Source of the DNA: Sphingobacteriia bacterium
GTDB taxonomy: Bacteria > Bacteroidota > Bacteroidia > NS11-12g > UBA9320
Length of the DNA: 42,776 nt
NCBI GenBank assembly: GCA_008080835.1
Contig: VMDK01000042.1
Location: 1 to 42,776, forward strand
Direction of reading: 5' to 3'
The translations under genes were made by a program, and so were the position numbers. Under the pieces are notes generated by a model. The model ran no database searches. It worked only from the letters and a program-made list of their open reading frames with translations, and was not told where the DNA came from. Of the stretch, positions 32,745 to 42,776 are shown piece after piece. Position 1 is the stretch's first letter. Every line of letters begins with the position of its first letter.

Positions 32745-33752
32745 ATGGCAGAGAAGGTATTGGTCACCGGAGGCTTAGGGTACATTGGTTCCCACACGGT
32801 CGTCGAATTGATGGCTCAGGGGTTCGAGGTCGTGATCATCGACAATCTCAGCAATACAAGAGAGGATGTGTTGGATCGCATTGCGCAGATAACCGGACAG
32901 AAGCCGGTATACTATAATGGCGATGTCTGTGACGCTAATGATCTGGAGAAGATCTTTGCGGAGCATTCCGACATCACATCAGTGATCCATTTTGCTGCAT
33001 ACAAAGCAGTGGGGGAATCAGTTGAAAAACCGTTGGAATACTACCGCAATAATGTGGGTGGTATGATCACCCTACTCGGGCAAATGAAGAAGGCGAATAT
33101 TGAACGGATCGTATTCAGTTCGAGCTGCACGGTTTATGGAGATACAGACCGATCGCCGGTTGATGAAAGCTCTCCGATCGCTCAAGCCGCATCTCCCTAT
33201 GGCAATACCAAGATCATTTGTGAGGATATACTCCGAGATGAATCAGTAGCATCTAGTTTGAGTGTAGTCAGCCTGCGTTATTTCAATCCGATCGGAGCTC
33301 ATCCGAGTGCATTGATCGGTGAATTACCACTGGGTGTCCCGAACAACCTGGTGCCTTATATCACGCAAACTGCGGCAGGGATCCGAGAGCAACTCACAGT
33401 ATTTGGGGAAGACTATAACACAGCGGATGGCACGTGTATTCGAGACTACATTCACGTAGTGGATCTAGCCAAGGCTCACGTAATGGCATTGCAAAGATTC
33501 GGGAAAATGGACAACCGATTTGAGGTCTTCAACCTCGGAACCGGAAATGGGAATAGCGTACTGGAAGTCGTCCAGACCTTTGAGAACGTGAGTGATACGA
33601 AACTCAATTATCGCATCGGCCCAAGGCGAGCAGGAGACGTTGAACAGATCTGGGCATCCACCACCAAAGCAAATGACATTCTAGGCTGGAAAGCTGAAAG
33701 CAGCCTGGAAGAAATGCTGCGCACCGCCTGGGCCTGGCAGCAGACTCTCTAA
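32745..33752 (+). CDS. galE: UDP-glucose 4-epimerase
   Basis: A 335-residue extended SDR that interconverts UDP-glucose and UDP-galactose. It has GGLGYIGSHTV (9-19), FSSSCTVYG with catalytic Ser near 126, and Y152-GNTK156. The ending FNLGTGNGNSVLEVV and the substrate segment IRDYIHVVDLA are typical GalE. It lies 3 bases after the acetyltransferase and closes the cluster. After it (33753-33833) only a short hairpin, TTGGG/CCCAA, is seen. Confidence 0.94.
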   Translation: MAEKVLVTGGLGYIGSHTVVELMAQGFEVVIIDNLSNTREDVLDRIAQITGQKPVYYNGDVCDANDLEKIFAEHSDITSVIHFAAYKAVGESVEKPLEYYRNNVGGMITLLGQMKKANIERIVFSSSCTVYGDTDRSPVDESSPIAQAASPYGNTKIICEDILRDESVASSLSVVSLRYFNPIGAHPSALIGELPLGVPNNLVPYITQTAAGIREQLTVFGEDYNTADGTCIRDYIHVVDLAKAHVMALQRFGKMDNRFEVFNLGTGNGNSVLEVVQTFENVSDTKLNYRIGPRRAGDVEQIWASTTKANDILGWKAESSLEEMLRTAWAWQQTL

Positions 33753-33821
33753 TTTTTTGGGCTAAAAACCCAAGCGCACTTCATTCATCTCCCATAGCAA
33801 AGCTAATTCCCCAGAGGCTTT

Positions 33822-33829
33822 GACCTTTG
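33822..33829 (+). promoter_or_regulatory. Possible -7 box before the gluzincin-like gene
   Basis: GACCTTTG matches TAnnTTTG in 7 of 8 bases and ends 4 bases before the ATG at 33834. Low confidence. Confidence 0.25.
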
Positions 33830-33833
33830 AAAC

Positions 33834-35051
33834 ATGTGGTTTCAGAGCATTTTGTTGAGTTCATTGTTCATGATGGGCGATCGGGTGAGGACTCAGATAC
33901 CGGTATACGTTTTTGCGCCTAATCCTATCCTCAGCTCCGGCTCAATATATGTTGAGTCGATCCGCGACAACGGTGACGACATGAGTGAGGAACTGCGTTC
34001 TGAGATGATGCAAGTCGAGATCGATGTGGTTATCGAGGATGACGCGGTCTACTTGTCCGATAGCATTTTACATTTGGTGAATTTGTCCTCACCGAACGAG
34101 GGAGTGGATGGTTTTCAAAGAGGCAATATCAGAGCGGATCGTTCACTGTCCTCGTTTGAATCGGTCAATTGTATCTATCACATCCGGCGCTTTCAGTCCT
34201 ATTTGCGATCATTGGGCTTTGGGCATTTGATCAAACCCATTCGGATCGACCCAAAGGCGCTGGGTGGTAGTGATCACAGTCGATATAACTCAGCTAAAGA
34301 TCCTCCCACCATAGAGTTTGGGGTCGGTGGAGTCGACGATGCCGAAGATGCTCAGGTGGTGATCCATGAATACATGCATGCCATGTTGAATGAGGCATTA
34401 GCAGCGGATCGAAAGAACAGTGCCGCTATCAGTTTCGAGGAGGCCGTCTGCGATCATTTTTGTCTGCGTTACAGCGAAGAGATCACAGGTAAAACCGATG
34501 ATCGGGTATTCAGTTGGGATGGTCACAACGAATTCTGGGATGGCTACACCGTGCGATGGCATGATCTTGAGATCGCCGATCCGACATGTGATGAAACCTG
34601 TCAGCGCGAGAAGTGGCTATTCCTTTTGAGAAAGCTCGAGGGAAACTTGCCGAGTGATCTTCTTGATCGATCCTTGCTGATATTCTTCTCATCGCAATCA
34701 ATTGGCACATCACATGAGCAGATCGCTAAGCAATTCGCTGCTCATATTGAGAGTGGATTGCAACTGGTCCTTCGCCCGATCCTGATTCAGCATGGCTTTT
34801 TAAAACCGGAAACTGAAGGACAGATCAGAAAGCTATATGCGAATGGGGATGTACTTCATTTGAAGGATCTGGAACTGTTTGAAGCAGCAGATCTCTTACA
34901 CATCAATGGGTCGCCCATCCAACGTTTGGAGCTCGACGGAAGCCCGTTTCTCCCGTTGCCAATTGACAAGACTGGGCACTATCTATTGCGACTTACGAAC
35001 GAAACGCAATTCCCGAAGAAGGAGGAGTGGTACTATTTGATCGTGTTTTGA
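33834..35051 (+). CDS. Secreted gluzincin-like metallopeptidase protein
   Basis: A 405-residue protein. I do not recognise a named family. H178-EYMH182 and E203-AVC-D207, 21 residues later, mirror the HExxH and ExxxD spacing of thermolysin-type (M4/M36) peptidases. The N-terminus is weakly hydrophobic (WFQSILLSSLFMMG), a poor signal peptide. The last 70 residues (LHINGSPIQRLELDG, then DKTGHYLLRLTNETQ and YYLIVF) resemble a type A T9SS sorting domain. That would export and anchor it through the type IX system, though without the terminal lysine residues. No propeptide domain is evident. Not part of the sugar operon by its own promoter-like box. Activity is inferred. Confidence 0.6.
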   Translation: MWFQSILLSSLFMMGDRVRTQIPVYVFAPNPILSSGSIYVESIRDNGDDMSEELRSEMMQVEIDVVIEDDAVYLSDSILHLVNLSSPNEGVDGFQRGNIRADRSLSSFESVNCIYHIRRFQSYLRSLGFGHLIKPIRIDPKALGGSDHSRYNSAKDPPTIEFGVGGVDDAEDAQVVIHEYMHAMLNEALAADRKNSAAISFEEAVCDHFCLRYSEEITGKTDDRVFSWDGHNEFWDGYTVRWHDLEIADPTCDETCQREKWLFLLRKLEGNLPSDLLDRSLLIFFSSQSIGTSHEQIAKQFAAHIESGLQLVLRPILIQHGFLKPETEGQIRKLYANGDVLHLKDLELFEAADLLHINGSPIQRLELDGSPFLPLPIDKTGHYLLRLTNETQFPKKEEWYYLIVF

Positions 35052-35079
35052 CCATATACGATATGGCCTTGCCTTGGTC

Positions 35080-35326
35080 GGGGTAGATATTATCTACCCC
35101 AGAAAACTGTCCGTAGTCTTTAGGCGCAGCCGCAGACTACGGACAAAAGCATGACAAGGACGTAGTCACCGCTCATTTCACTCGCTAAAGACTACGCCCA
35201 GTGATGGGTAGACGATATCTACCCCTTTGGATTAGATTTCCGAATGATATTTGTTCTAGCGTCTTGAACTCAAAGTGATCCTGACAGGTGAGGACTTTCA
35301 TCTATCGGGGTAGATAACATCTACCC
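35080..35326. repeat. Composite repeat block, copy 2
   Basis: The block holds, in order: palindrome GGGGTAGATA-T-TATCTACCCC (35080-35100); a perfect 10-bp inverted repeat GTCCGTAGTC (35109-35118) / GACTACGGAC (35135-35144); the GGACGTAGTCAC...GACTACGCCCAG unit (35158-35201) shared with 20519-20562; palindrome GGGTAGA...TCTACCC (35206-35224); and GGGGTAGAT-AAC-ATCTACCC (35307-35326), whose core equals the one at 20577. No gene is encoded. Confidence 0.75.
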
Positions 35327-35345
35327 TGGAAATCGGAGGCAAGTA

Positions 35346-35375
35346 TATCTGTGCTCTCCGTGCCTCCGTGGTTCC
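35346..35375. repeat. Single end of the MITE-like repeat family
   Basis: CTGTGCTCTCCGTGCCTCC followed by GTGGTTCC matches the right end at 22902-22930 at about 24 of 30 positions. No opposing end was found in the gap to YqgE, so it is a solo or degenerate copy. Between 35376 and 35454 nothing else is seen. Confidence 0.5.
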
Positions 35376-35454
35376 ATGAATCTGTCACGGGTACACAACC
35401 GCGACGGTTTATCCTGAGCCTCGAACCCAACAACCCAATACCCAAAGACCTATT

Positions 35455-36024
35455 TCAATTCCAAGTCGGATCCAACGGCGACTTGCTCAAAATGCTGAAT
35501 TCACCGCCCAAGCGATCCATCGTCCGCTTCCATAATTCCTGACTATTGAGCACCGGAGAGAGCGCTTCTTTCGCGCTGATTGAACTCACCATCCAGGCGT
35601 CATCTTCCAGTTCTCCATCCAGCTGACCGGGAGCCCATCCAGAATATCCTATGAAGAATTTGAAGTGCTTCAACTTGGAGTTGTCCTCTTCCAGTAACTC
35701 CAAAACTTGTTCAAAGTTTCCTCCCCACCAAAGACCTTTTTTCACTTCAAATGATTCTTCGATCTCTGGTCCATGGTCGTGAATGAAGTGGATGGTATTC
35801 AATTCTACCGGTCCGCCTTTGATGAGAGGAATGTCCGGTAACTCATTGTCATCTGCTACATCTGCCAAACTCAATTCAATGGCGTGATTCAACACAAACC
35901 CGATCGTTCCATCCGAGTTGTGTTCCACCAATAACACCACTGAACGGGTGAAGTTCGGGTCACCCAGAAAAGGTTCTGAGATCAGGATTCGGCCTTTTTC
36001 AGGTTGAAGTTTGGAAATACTCAT
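35455..36024 (-). CDS. YqgE/AlgH family protein (DUF179)
   Basis: A 189-residue cytosolic protein of a widespread family of unknown function. The start ISKLQPEKGRILISEPFLGDPNFTRSVVLLVEHNSDGTIGFVLNHA (split: GRILISEPFLGDPNF and SVVLLVEHN) and GGPVELNTIHFIH, FIGYSGWAPGQLDGELEDDAW (split: GYSGWAPGQLDGEL) are the hallmarks. Start ATG 36024 lies 1 base after the Nramp-like stop, indicating one transcript. The longer in-frame start at 36063 lies inside that gene. Confidence 0.9.
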   Translation of the reverse strand: MSISKLQPEKGRILISEPFLGDPNFTRSVVLLVEHNSDGTIGFVLNHAIELSLADVADDNELPDIPLIKGGPVELNTIHFIHDHGPEIEESFEVKKGLWWGGNFEQVLELLEEDNSKLKHFKFFIGYSGWAPGQLDGELEDDAWMVSSISAKEALSPVLNSQELWKRTMDRLGGEFSILSKSPLDPTWN

Positions 36025-36025
36025 G

Positions 36026-37276
36026 TTATCCGTTGATCCACAGGTTGTACAAGTAGTAAACACTCATTGCGACCAAAAAGATCAGTCCGGCCCATGCGAT
36101 CGTCCGCATATTTTTCGTCCACTTATTTTCCGGCAAATACTTCGCAGCTACACGCATTCCAAGATACGCCAGAACCGGTGCCGTCAGGAAGGAGATGGAA
36201 GTAGCCAAGGTGACCATCTGTGCCATGTTCGAAACGAAGACCGACAACAAGATGACTGCTCCTACCATGATCAGCAGCATAAAGCTCCGGTGGACATTTC
36301 TCTTTTGAGCAACTCTTTTCTCGTTGTCATCGGGAACTTGACCGACCACGATCTCTGTGAGCACACGAGGCATGGCATCCAGACAAGTCAGCGTTGTGCT
36401 GAACATGGTGGTGAAAGCCGCAATGGCTATGATGTAGTAGCTCCAACTACCGATGCTTGCCGTGTACATATCGATCAATTGTCCGGCATAGACCACCCCA
36501 CTCGAAGAGAGTTCTGTTCCACTACCGTAGATCACGTTGGCACCCAAAAGTAAAAAGCAAAGCGCGAGGAAAGCAGTACCCCAGTATCCAACCTTGAAAT
36601 CAAACATGGAGCGCTTGAAGTCGGGACCGCTGTTCTTCGATCGCATTCCGGCAACTGTCCACAGCGAATGCCAGATCGCAATGTCCAAAGGGGCAGGCAT
36701 CCAACCTATGAAGGCAATGAGAAACTTGTTATCATCGGCTGAACTCCAGGAGAAGAATTTCATGCTTCCTTCAACGACTTGACGGTCTACAAAGAAGGAA
36801 CTCACCGCAGCGACGATAGTGGTGATCGCGAGCACGATCATGATCACTTTCATTAAGTTATTCAACAGATCGAAGTGGCCGATATTCAGTATCAATGCAC
36901 AGATCACAAGCAGGATAGCACTCATGATCCAGGGCGACATGCTCAAGCCGAATAGTTTGATAGCGATGCCTGCAGTTACCACCGTTACTGCAGCTTCTAC
37001 CGTGAACATTGTACTAACTGTTAGCAGCAGAACGATCAGAACCGCTCCTTTCCCCAATTTTCGGTATCCGCCGATAAGGCTCTCTCCGGTCGTGGAGGCA
37101 TAACGTGGACCTAATTCAAAGAATGGATATTTGAAAATATGAGCAAGGAGTATTCCGGCTATCATGACCGAACCATAAATGGCTCCCGCCTTGGTGCTCT
37201 GAACGACATGGCTCACACCGATGGCGGCACCCGCATACAGCAATCCCGGTCCTAGTTTCGACAAGATCTTGTTCAT
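36026..37276 (-). CDS. Nramp-related membrane transporter lacking the DPGN metal-binding motif
   Basis: A 416-residue inner-membrane protein with about 11 helices. The overall pattern fits the Nramp family: GPGLLYAGAAIG at 9-20, then FELGPRYASTTGESLIGGY, and the TM6 segment IGWMPAPLDIAIWHSLW. The canonical DPGN metal-binding motif in TM1 aligns to G20-VSH23. In TM6 the usual MPH becomes M193-PA195. Only the methionine ligand remains, so Mn2+/Fe2+ transport of the normal kind is doubtful. It may carry another substrate, as some Nramp-related proteins do. A TACCTTTC box (37297-37290) lies about 13 bases before its start. Confidence 0.78.
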   Translation of the reverse strand: MNKILSKLGPGLLYAGAAIGVSHVVQSTKAGAIYGSVMIAGILLAHIFKYPFFELGPRYASTTGESLIGGYRKLGKGAVLIVLLLTVSTMFTVEAAVTVVTAGIAIKLFGLSMSPWIMSAILLVICALILNIGHFDLLNNLMKVIMIVLAITTIVAAVSSFFVDRQVVEGSMKFFSWSSADDNKFLIAFIGWMPAPLDIAIWHSLWTVAGMRSKNSGPDFKRSMFDFKVGYWGTAFLALCFLLLGANVIYGSGTELSSSGVVYAGQLIDMYTASIGSWSYYIIAIAAFTTMFSTTLTCLDAMPRVLTEIVVGQVPDDNEKRVAQKRNVHRSFMLLIMVGAVILLSVFVSNMAQMVTLATSISFLTAPVLAYLGMRVAAKYLPENKWTKNMRTIAWAGLIFLVAMSVYYLYNLWING

Positions 37277-37347
37277 GGTAATACGTTCCGAAAGGTAGTA
37301 AAAAATGGCTTTGGGAGAATCTGGTCACACGCACGCAGTTGTGTTGA

Positions 37348-39963
<2,616 letters not shown>

Positions 39964-39974
<11 letters not shown>

Positions 39975-40845
39975 TCTGTTCAGAGGATTGGGTGTGGCAA
40001 TGATCACCCCATTCACCAAAGATCTTCATGTGGATTACGATGCGTTGGGTGCTATCACAGAGCACATCGCAGGAAATGGGGCGAATTACCTCGTGGTCAT
40101 GGGGACTACCGGGGAAAATCCAACGATCACAGAGGACGAACAATACAGCATCCTTTCCAAGGTCAAGGAAGTGAACGAGAACCGAGTTCCTGTGGTTTTC
40201 GGTATTGCCGGGAACAACACTGCAGCGGTGGTCCGTCGTATGCAGGATTTCGACTACAACGGGATCAGCGGCATACTCAGTGCCAGTCCGTACTATAACA
40301 AACCGAATCAACAAGGGATCATAGATCACTACACGGCACTTGCTGATGTGAGCGGAGCACCGATCATTTTGTACAATGTTCCCGGACGTACAGGTTCCAT
40401 GATGACAGCTGATACGATCCTTAAGTTGGCGGAGCATCCCAATATTGTCGCGGTGAAAGAAGCCTGCGGTAACTTTGATCATGGGATGGAACTGGTGAGA
40501 AACAAACCGGAAGGATTTCTGGTGATCTCCGGTGACGACGCCTATACTTTGCCCTTCATCAGTCTGGGCATGGACGGGGTGATCTCGGTTGTGGGAAATG
40601 CCTATCCGAAACTTTTCAGCCAGATGGTGCGATACGCGTTGGATGATCATTTCGAAAATGCGCGCTACCTACATTACAAGCTCTTACCGGTTATAAATGC
40701 ACTGTTCGAGGACGGTAATCCGGGTGGCATCAAAGCACTGATGAAAGCAATGGGACTTTGTGAAGAATACATGCGTCCTCCTTTGCATATGATCGGTGAT
40801 GACCTTCGTGGAAGGATCAAGGGAATGGCCAATATCCAAGGCTGA
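39964..40845 (+). CDS. dapA: 4-hydroxy-tetrahydrodipicolinate synthase
   Basis: A 293-residue TIM-barrel enzyme that condenses pyruvate with aspartate semialdehyde in lysine and diaminopimelate biosynthesis. The Schiff-base lysine is Lys165 (AVKEACGN). The catalytic Tyr137 lies in LYNVPGRTG with Arg142, and GTTGE is at 47-51. The length is normal. It shares an operon with ligA and DUF6913. The gap 40846-40987 carries only the promoter of the following gene. Confidence 0.96.
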
Positions 40846-40925
40846 TCCTGATCCATTTCAAGCAGACCCCATTTCTTACTAAGCACAGCTTACCGAACAC
40901 TTTGGTTTTGCCGTGAAAAATGTCA

Positions 40926-40958
40926 TTGCACAAAGAATCAGGACTTTGTGTAGATTTG
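40926..40958 (+). promoter_or_regulatory. Promoter of the beta-helix protein gene
   Basis: TTG (40926-40928), 22 bases, TAGATTTG (40951-40958): exact -7 match with ideal spacing, 29 bases before the ATG at 40988. It is the same architecture as the tRNA-Leu promoter. Confidence 0.65.
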
Positions 40959-40987
40959 ACTTTGTACAATTCTTCAAATCCTTGAAA

Positions 40988-42776
40988 ATGAAATATATAA
41001 AGTTGTCTAAGTTGGCGGGAAGGCGTGTGCTGACCTTGCTGATCGTCGGACTAATGACCCTTGGAGCCCAGGCCAATATATGGTACGTGGACGCCATTAA
41101 TGGTGATGACTCCTACGACGGTTCTTCACCGGTATTCGTATCGGGAATGGTTGGTCCTTTGCAAACGATCAATCTTGCTATCGCTAATTCGAGTCCAGAG
41201 GATACCATTCAAGTGGCGGCCGGAAGTTACTACGAGATGCTGTTCGTCGATCGACCATTGACCATCTGGGGAGCCAACAAAGGGAAGTCTGGAAATAGTG
41301 GCCGATCAACAGAGAGTATCATTTATCCCGACGCCATTGATATCAGCTCCACCGCCGGCCCCAACAACTTTGTGGTCACGATCAACAGCGACGATGTCAT
41401 ATTCGATGGATTTGAAGTCAACGGAGATAACCCGAACCTCATTTCAGGAAATACCGTAAACGGCGCAGATGTGGACATCCTTGGAGGCTGTCTCATCAAT
41501 GGCGCCTTTAACAAAGTCAATATTCACTCGAACAGGTTCATCAATATCGAACGATTCGGGGTCTATGGAGATGGAGGAGTCACGGGTAGTGCGAACGGTT
41601 GCCGAATTGGAAACAATTATTTCGGCAATTTCAATTCAGGTTCTCAAGTAGCATTCCTGAGAAACGATATAGCTGCCACGATCTTTTACAATATGTCACG
41701 TGTAGTGAGCAATGGAGTTCAACTGAACGGCTATGATGCGTCGACGGCCAACGGATGCTCAGTGAGCAACAATGATTTCCAAGTAACCCAAAATGGTGTG
41801 ATCATTCTGAATTTCAGCAATGATCCGGGACTAGCTCGGCTTACCGGAAATAAGATCACTAATGTATCAAGCTCACCTGCATTCACAGGGGTCTCGTTCA
41901 GCACTTTTACCGATGACGCTCAAGCATGGATGAATAACAACACCATAACTGGGTTCATAACAGCAATCGGCTTCGCGGAGTACGCCGGAAAATCCATCTG
42001 GTTGTACGAGGATTCTTTGATCAACTGCACAAATGGATTAGTATGGACTGAGTCTGTGGCATCCTCAGGTTTTAGAGATACGATCAAAATAGACAACGGC
42101 TTTATTGATGGCAATTCAAGTGCAGGGATCACGATCAATGCAGATGTGGATCCGTTTGACCTTTTGTTGAACAATACATCCATTTCGAATTCTAACATTG
42201 GGATCCGGGCTGTAGGTAATGCTTTCCTCAACCTCGGAAATCTTGCGCTCAGTGGGATCTCAGATAAGTATATCACCATGGGAAGGAGCAGTTCAGGTAA
42301 CAGACCGACCCAGAAAGTGGATGCCACGAGCTGCATGTTCAGTGGATTACTGGGATCGGCAATGACAGACGCTCAGGCGAGTTCAACGGAGGATATGATC
42401 CATCATTACCTCGACGACAATGACTTTGCATGGGTAGAATACAAACTCAATCATGCGTTTGTCACAGGTAATGGCGGAAACGATAGCATCCAACCCGCAG
42501 CCGATATTCTTCCTCCGGGCGGCACAGCCGTTGTGGATGGGATCAGCACGGACGAGAATGTGGTTGTCAGCCAAAACCTGACCTTGAAGGCCACTTCAAA
42601 AACCAGTTTCGATGGCCTAGAGATGAACGGAATTGCGGCAACTTTAATGGTGAGCGGACAAGTGCAAGTTAATCAGACACTGACGCTCACAAGTGGATTT
42701 GTTGATACATGGAATGGGGATTTCACTTTGGGAGTTCTGAATGTTGCCGATCCAATTTCTATTGGACAGGGCAGCC
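40988..42776 (+). CDS. Secreted right-handed beta-helix protein, truncated by window end
   Basis: Open reading frame from ATG 40988 to the window end (596 codons, no stop). A signal peptide (LTLLIVGLMTLGAQA, about residues 15-29) is followed by the choice-of-anchor-like WYVDAINGDDSYDGSS, then repeated short beta-helix rungs (for example DDVIFDGFEVNGDN, CLINGAFNKVNIHSN and GNKITNVSSSP). The opening resembles many surface parallel beta-helix proteins of Bacteroidota that use the type IX secretion system, but the sorting domain would lie beyond this window. It may bind or degrade polysaccharide; no catalytic motif is visible. Confidence 0.75.
   Translation, partial: MKYIKLSKLAGRRVLTLLIVGLMTLGAQANIWYVDAINGDDSYDGSSPVFVSGMVGPLQTINLAIANSSPEDTIQVAAGSYYEMLFVDRPLTIWGANKGKSGNSGRSTESIIYPDAIDISSTAGPNNFVVTINSDDVIFDGFEVNGDNPNLISGNTVNGADVDILGGCLINGAFNKVNIHSNRFINIERFGVYGDGGVTGSANGCRIGNNYFGNFNSGSQVAFLRNDIAATIFYNMSRVVSNGVQLNGYDASTANGCSVSNNDFQVTQNGVIILNFSNDPGLARLTGNKITNVSSSPAFTGVSFSTFTDDAQAWMNNNTITGFITAIGFAEYAGKSIWLYEDSLINCTNGLVWTESVASSGFRDTIKIDNGFIDGNSSAGITINADVDPFDLLLNNTSISNSNIGIRAVGNAFLNLGNLALSGISDKYITMGRSSSGNRPTQKVDATSCMFSGLLGSAMTDAQASSTEDMIHHYLDDNDFAWVEYKLNHAFVTGNGGNDSIQPAADILPPGGTAVVDGISTDENVVVSQNLTLKATSKTSFDGLEMNGIAATLMVSGQVQVNQTLTLTSGFVDTWNGDFTLGVLNVADPISIGQGS

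Noticed and set aside
33753-33833. Terminator after galE
   Set aside because: The TTGGG/CCCAA hairpin has no following T-run in the plus direction.
35052-35454. CRISPR array in the palindrome-rich gap
   Set aside because: Units are not evenly spaced repeats with unique spacers; they are mixed inverted repeats.

Overview
The window looks like a chromosomal segment of an aerobic, probably marine, pigmented member of the Bacteroidota, most likely Flavobacteriales or a close relative. The signs are TAnnTTTG-type -7 promoter boxes, DUF5777, DUF6913, Lacal_2735 and YqgE proteins, a CrtD-CruF-CrtYcd carotenoid set of the myxol/saproxanthin type, many small signal-peptide or lipoprotein genes, and weak Shine-Dalgarno sequences. 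Assignment below phylum is inference.

Layout. 1-1320: tRNA-Glu (minus) and gapA (plus), each with a terminator. 1321-1737: a gene-free stretch full of palindromes. 1738-3740: a minus-strand operon of two haem-motif secreted proteins and a DUF5777 beta-barrel. 3821-6892: a divergent pair, an HTTM/gamma-carboxylase-like membrane protein (minus) and a secreted HExxH protein (plus). 6934-15463: a dense plus-strand run I read as a light and oxidative-stress island: lipocalin lipoprotein, crtD, cruF, crtYcd, an SDR, Lacal_2735, SRPBCC, a photolyase FAD domain lacking its antenna domain, DUF2256, a PhrB-like cryptochrome/photolyase without the Fe-S cysteines, a second SRPBCC and a lipoprotein. Many of these genes overlap by 4-7 bases.

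15617-20330: secreted VWA-like protein, SulP anion transporter with STAS domain (minus), a small acidic membrane protein and a leucine-rich-repeat lipoprotein. 20391-23000: tRNA-Leu with its own promoter and terminator, a repeat block, Mn-type superoxide dismutase (minus), then nitroreductase, K+ channel and D-aminoacyl-tRNA deacylase, followed by a MITE-like inverted-repeat element. 23094-28638: a 1189-residue TraB/GumN protein, converging on Kdo transferase and a putative outer-membrane protein. 28721-33752: a nucleotide-sugar cluster (WbpE-like aminotransferase, UDP-glucose dehydrogenase, UDP-glucuronate decarboxylase, WbpD-like acetyltransferase, GalE). 33834-35051: a secreted gluzincin-like protein. 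35052-35454: a second repeat block sharing two repeat families with the one at 20519-20597. 35455-37276: YqgE and an Nramp-related transporter without the DPGN motif (minus). 37405-40845: ligA, DUF6913 and dapA. 40988 to the end: an unfinished secreted beta-helix protein.

The most interesting material is the light island (three cofactor- or motif-deviant proteins next to carotenoid genes), the two composite palindrome arrays, the atypical Nramp protein, and the recurrent placement of promoter boxes 4-10 bases before start codons. No prophage, transposase, CRISPR array or rRNA was seen.
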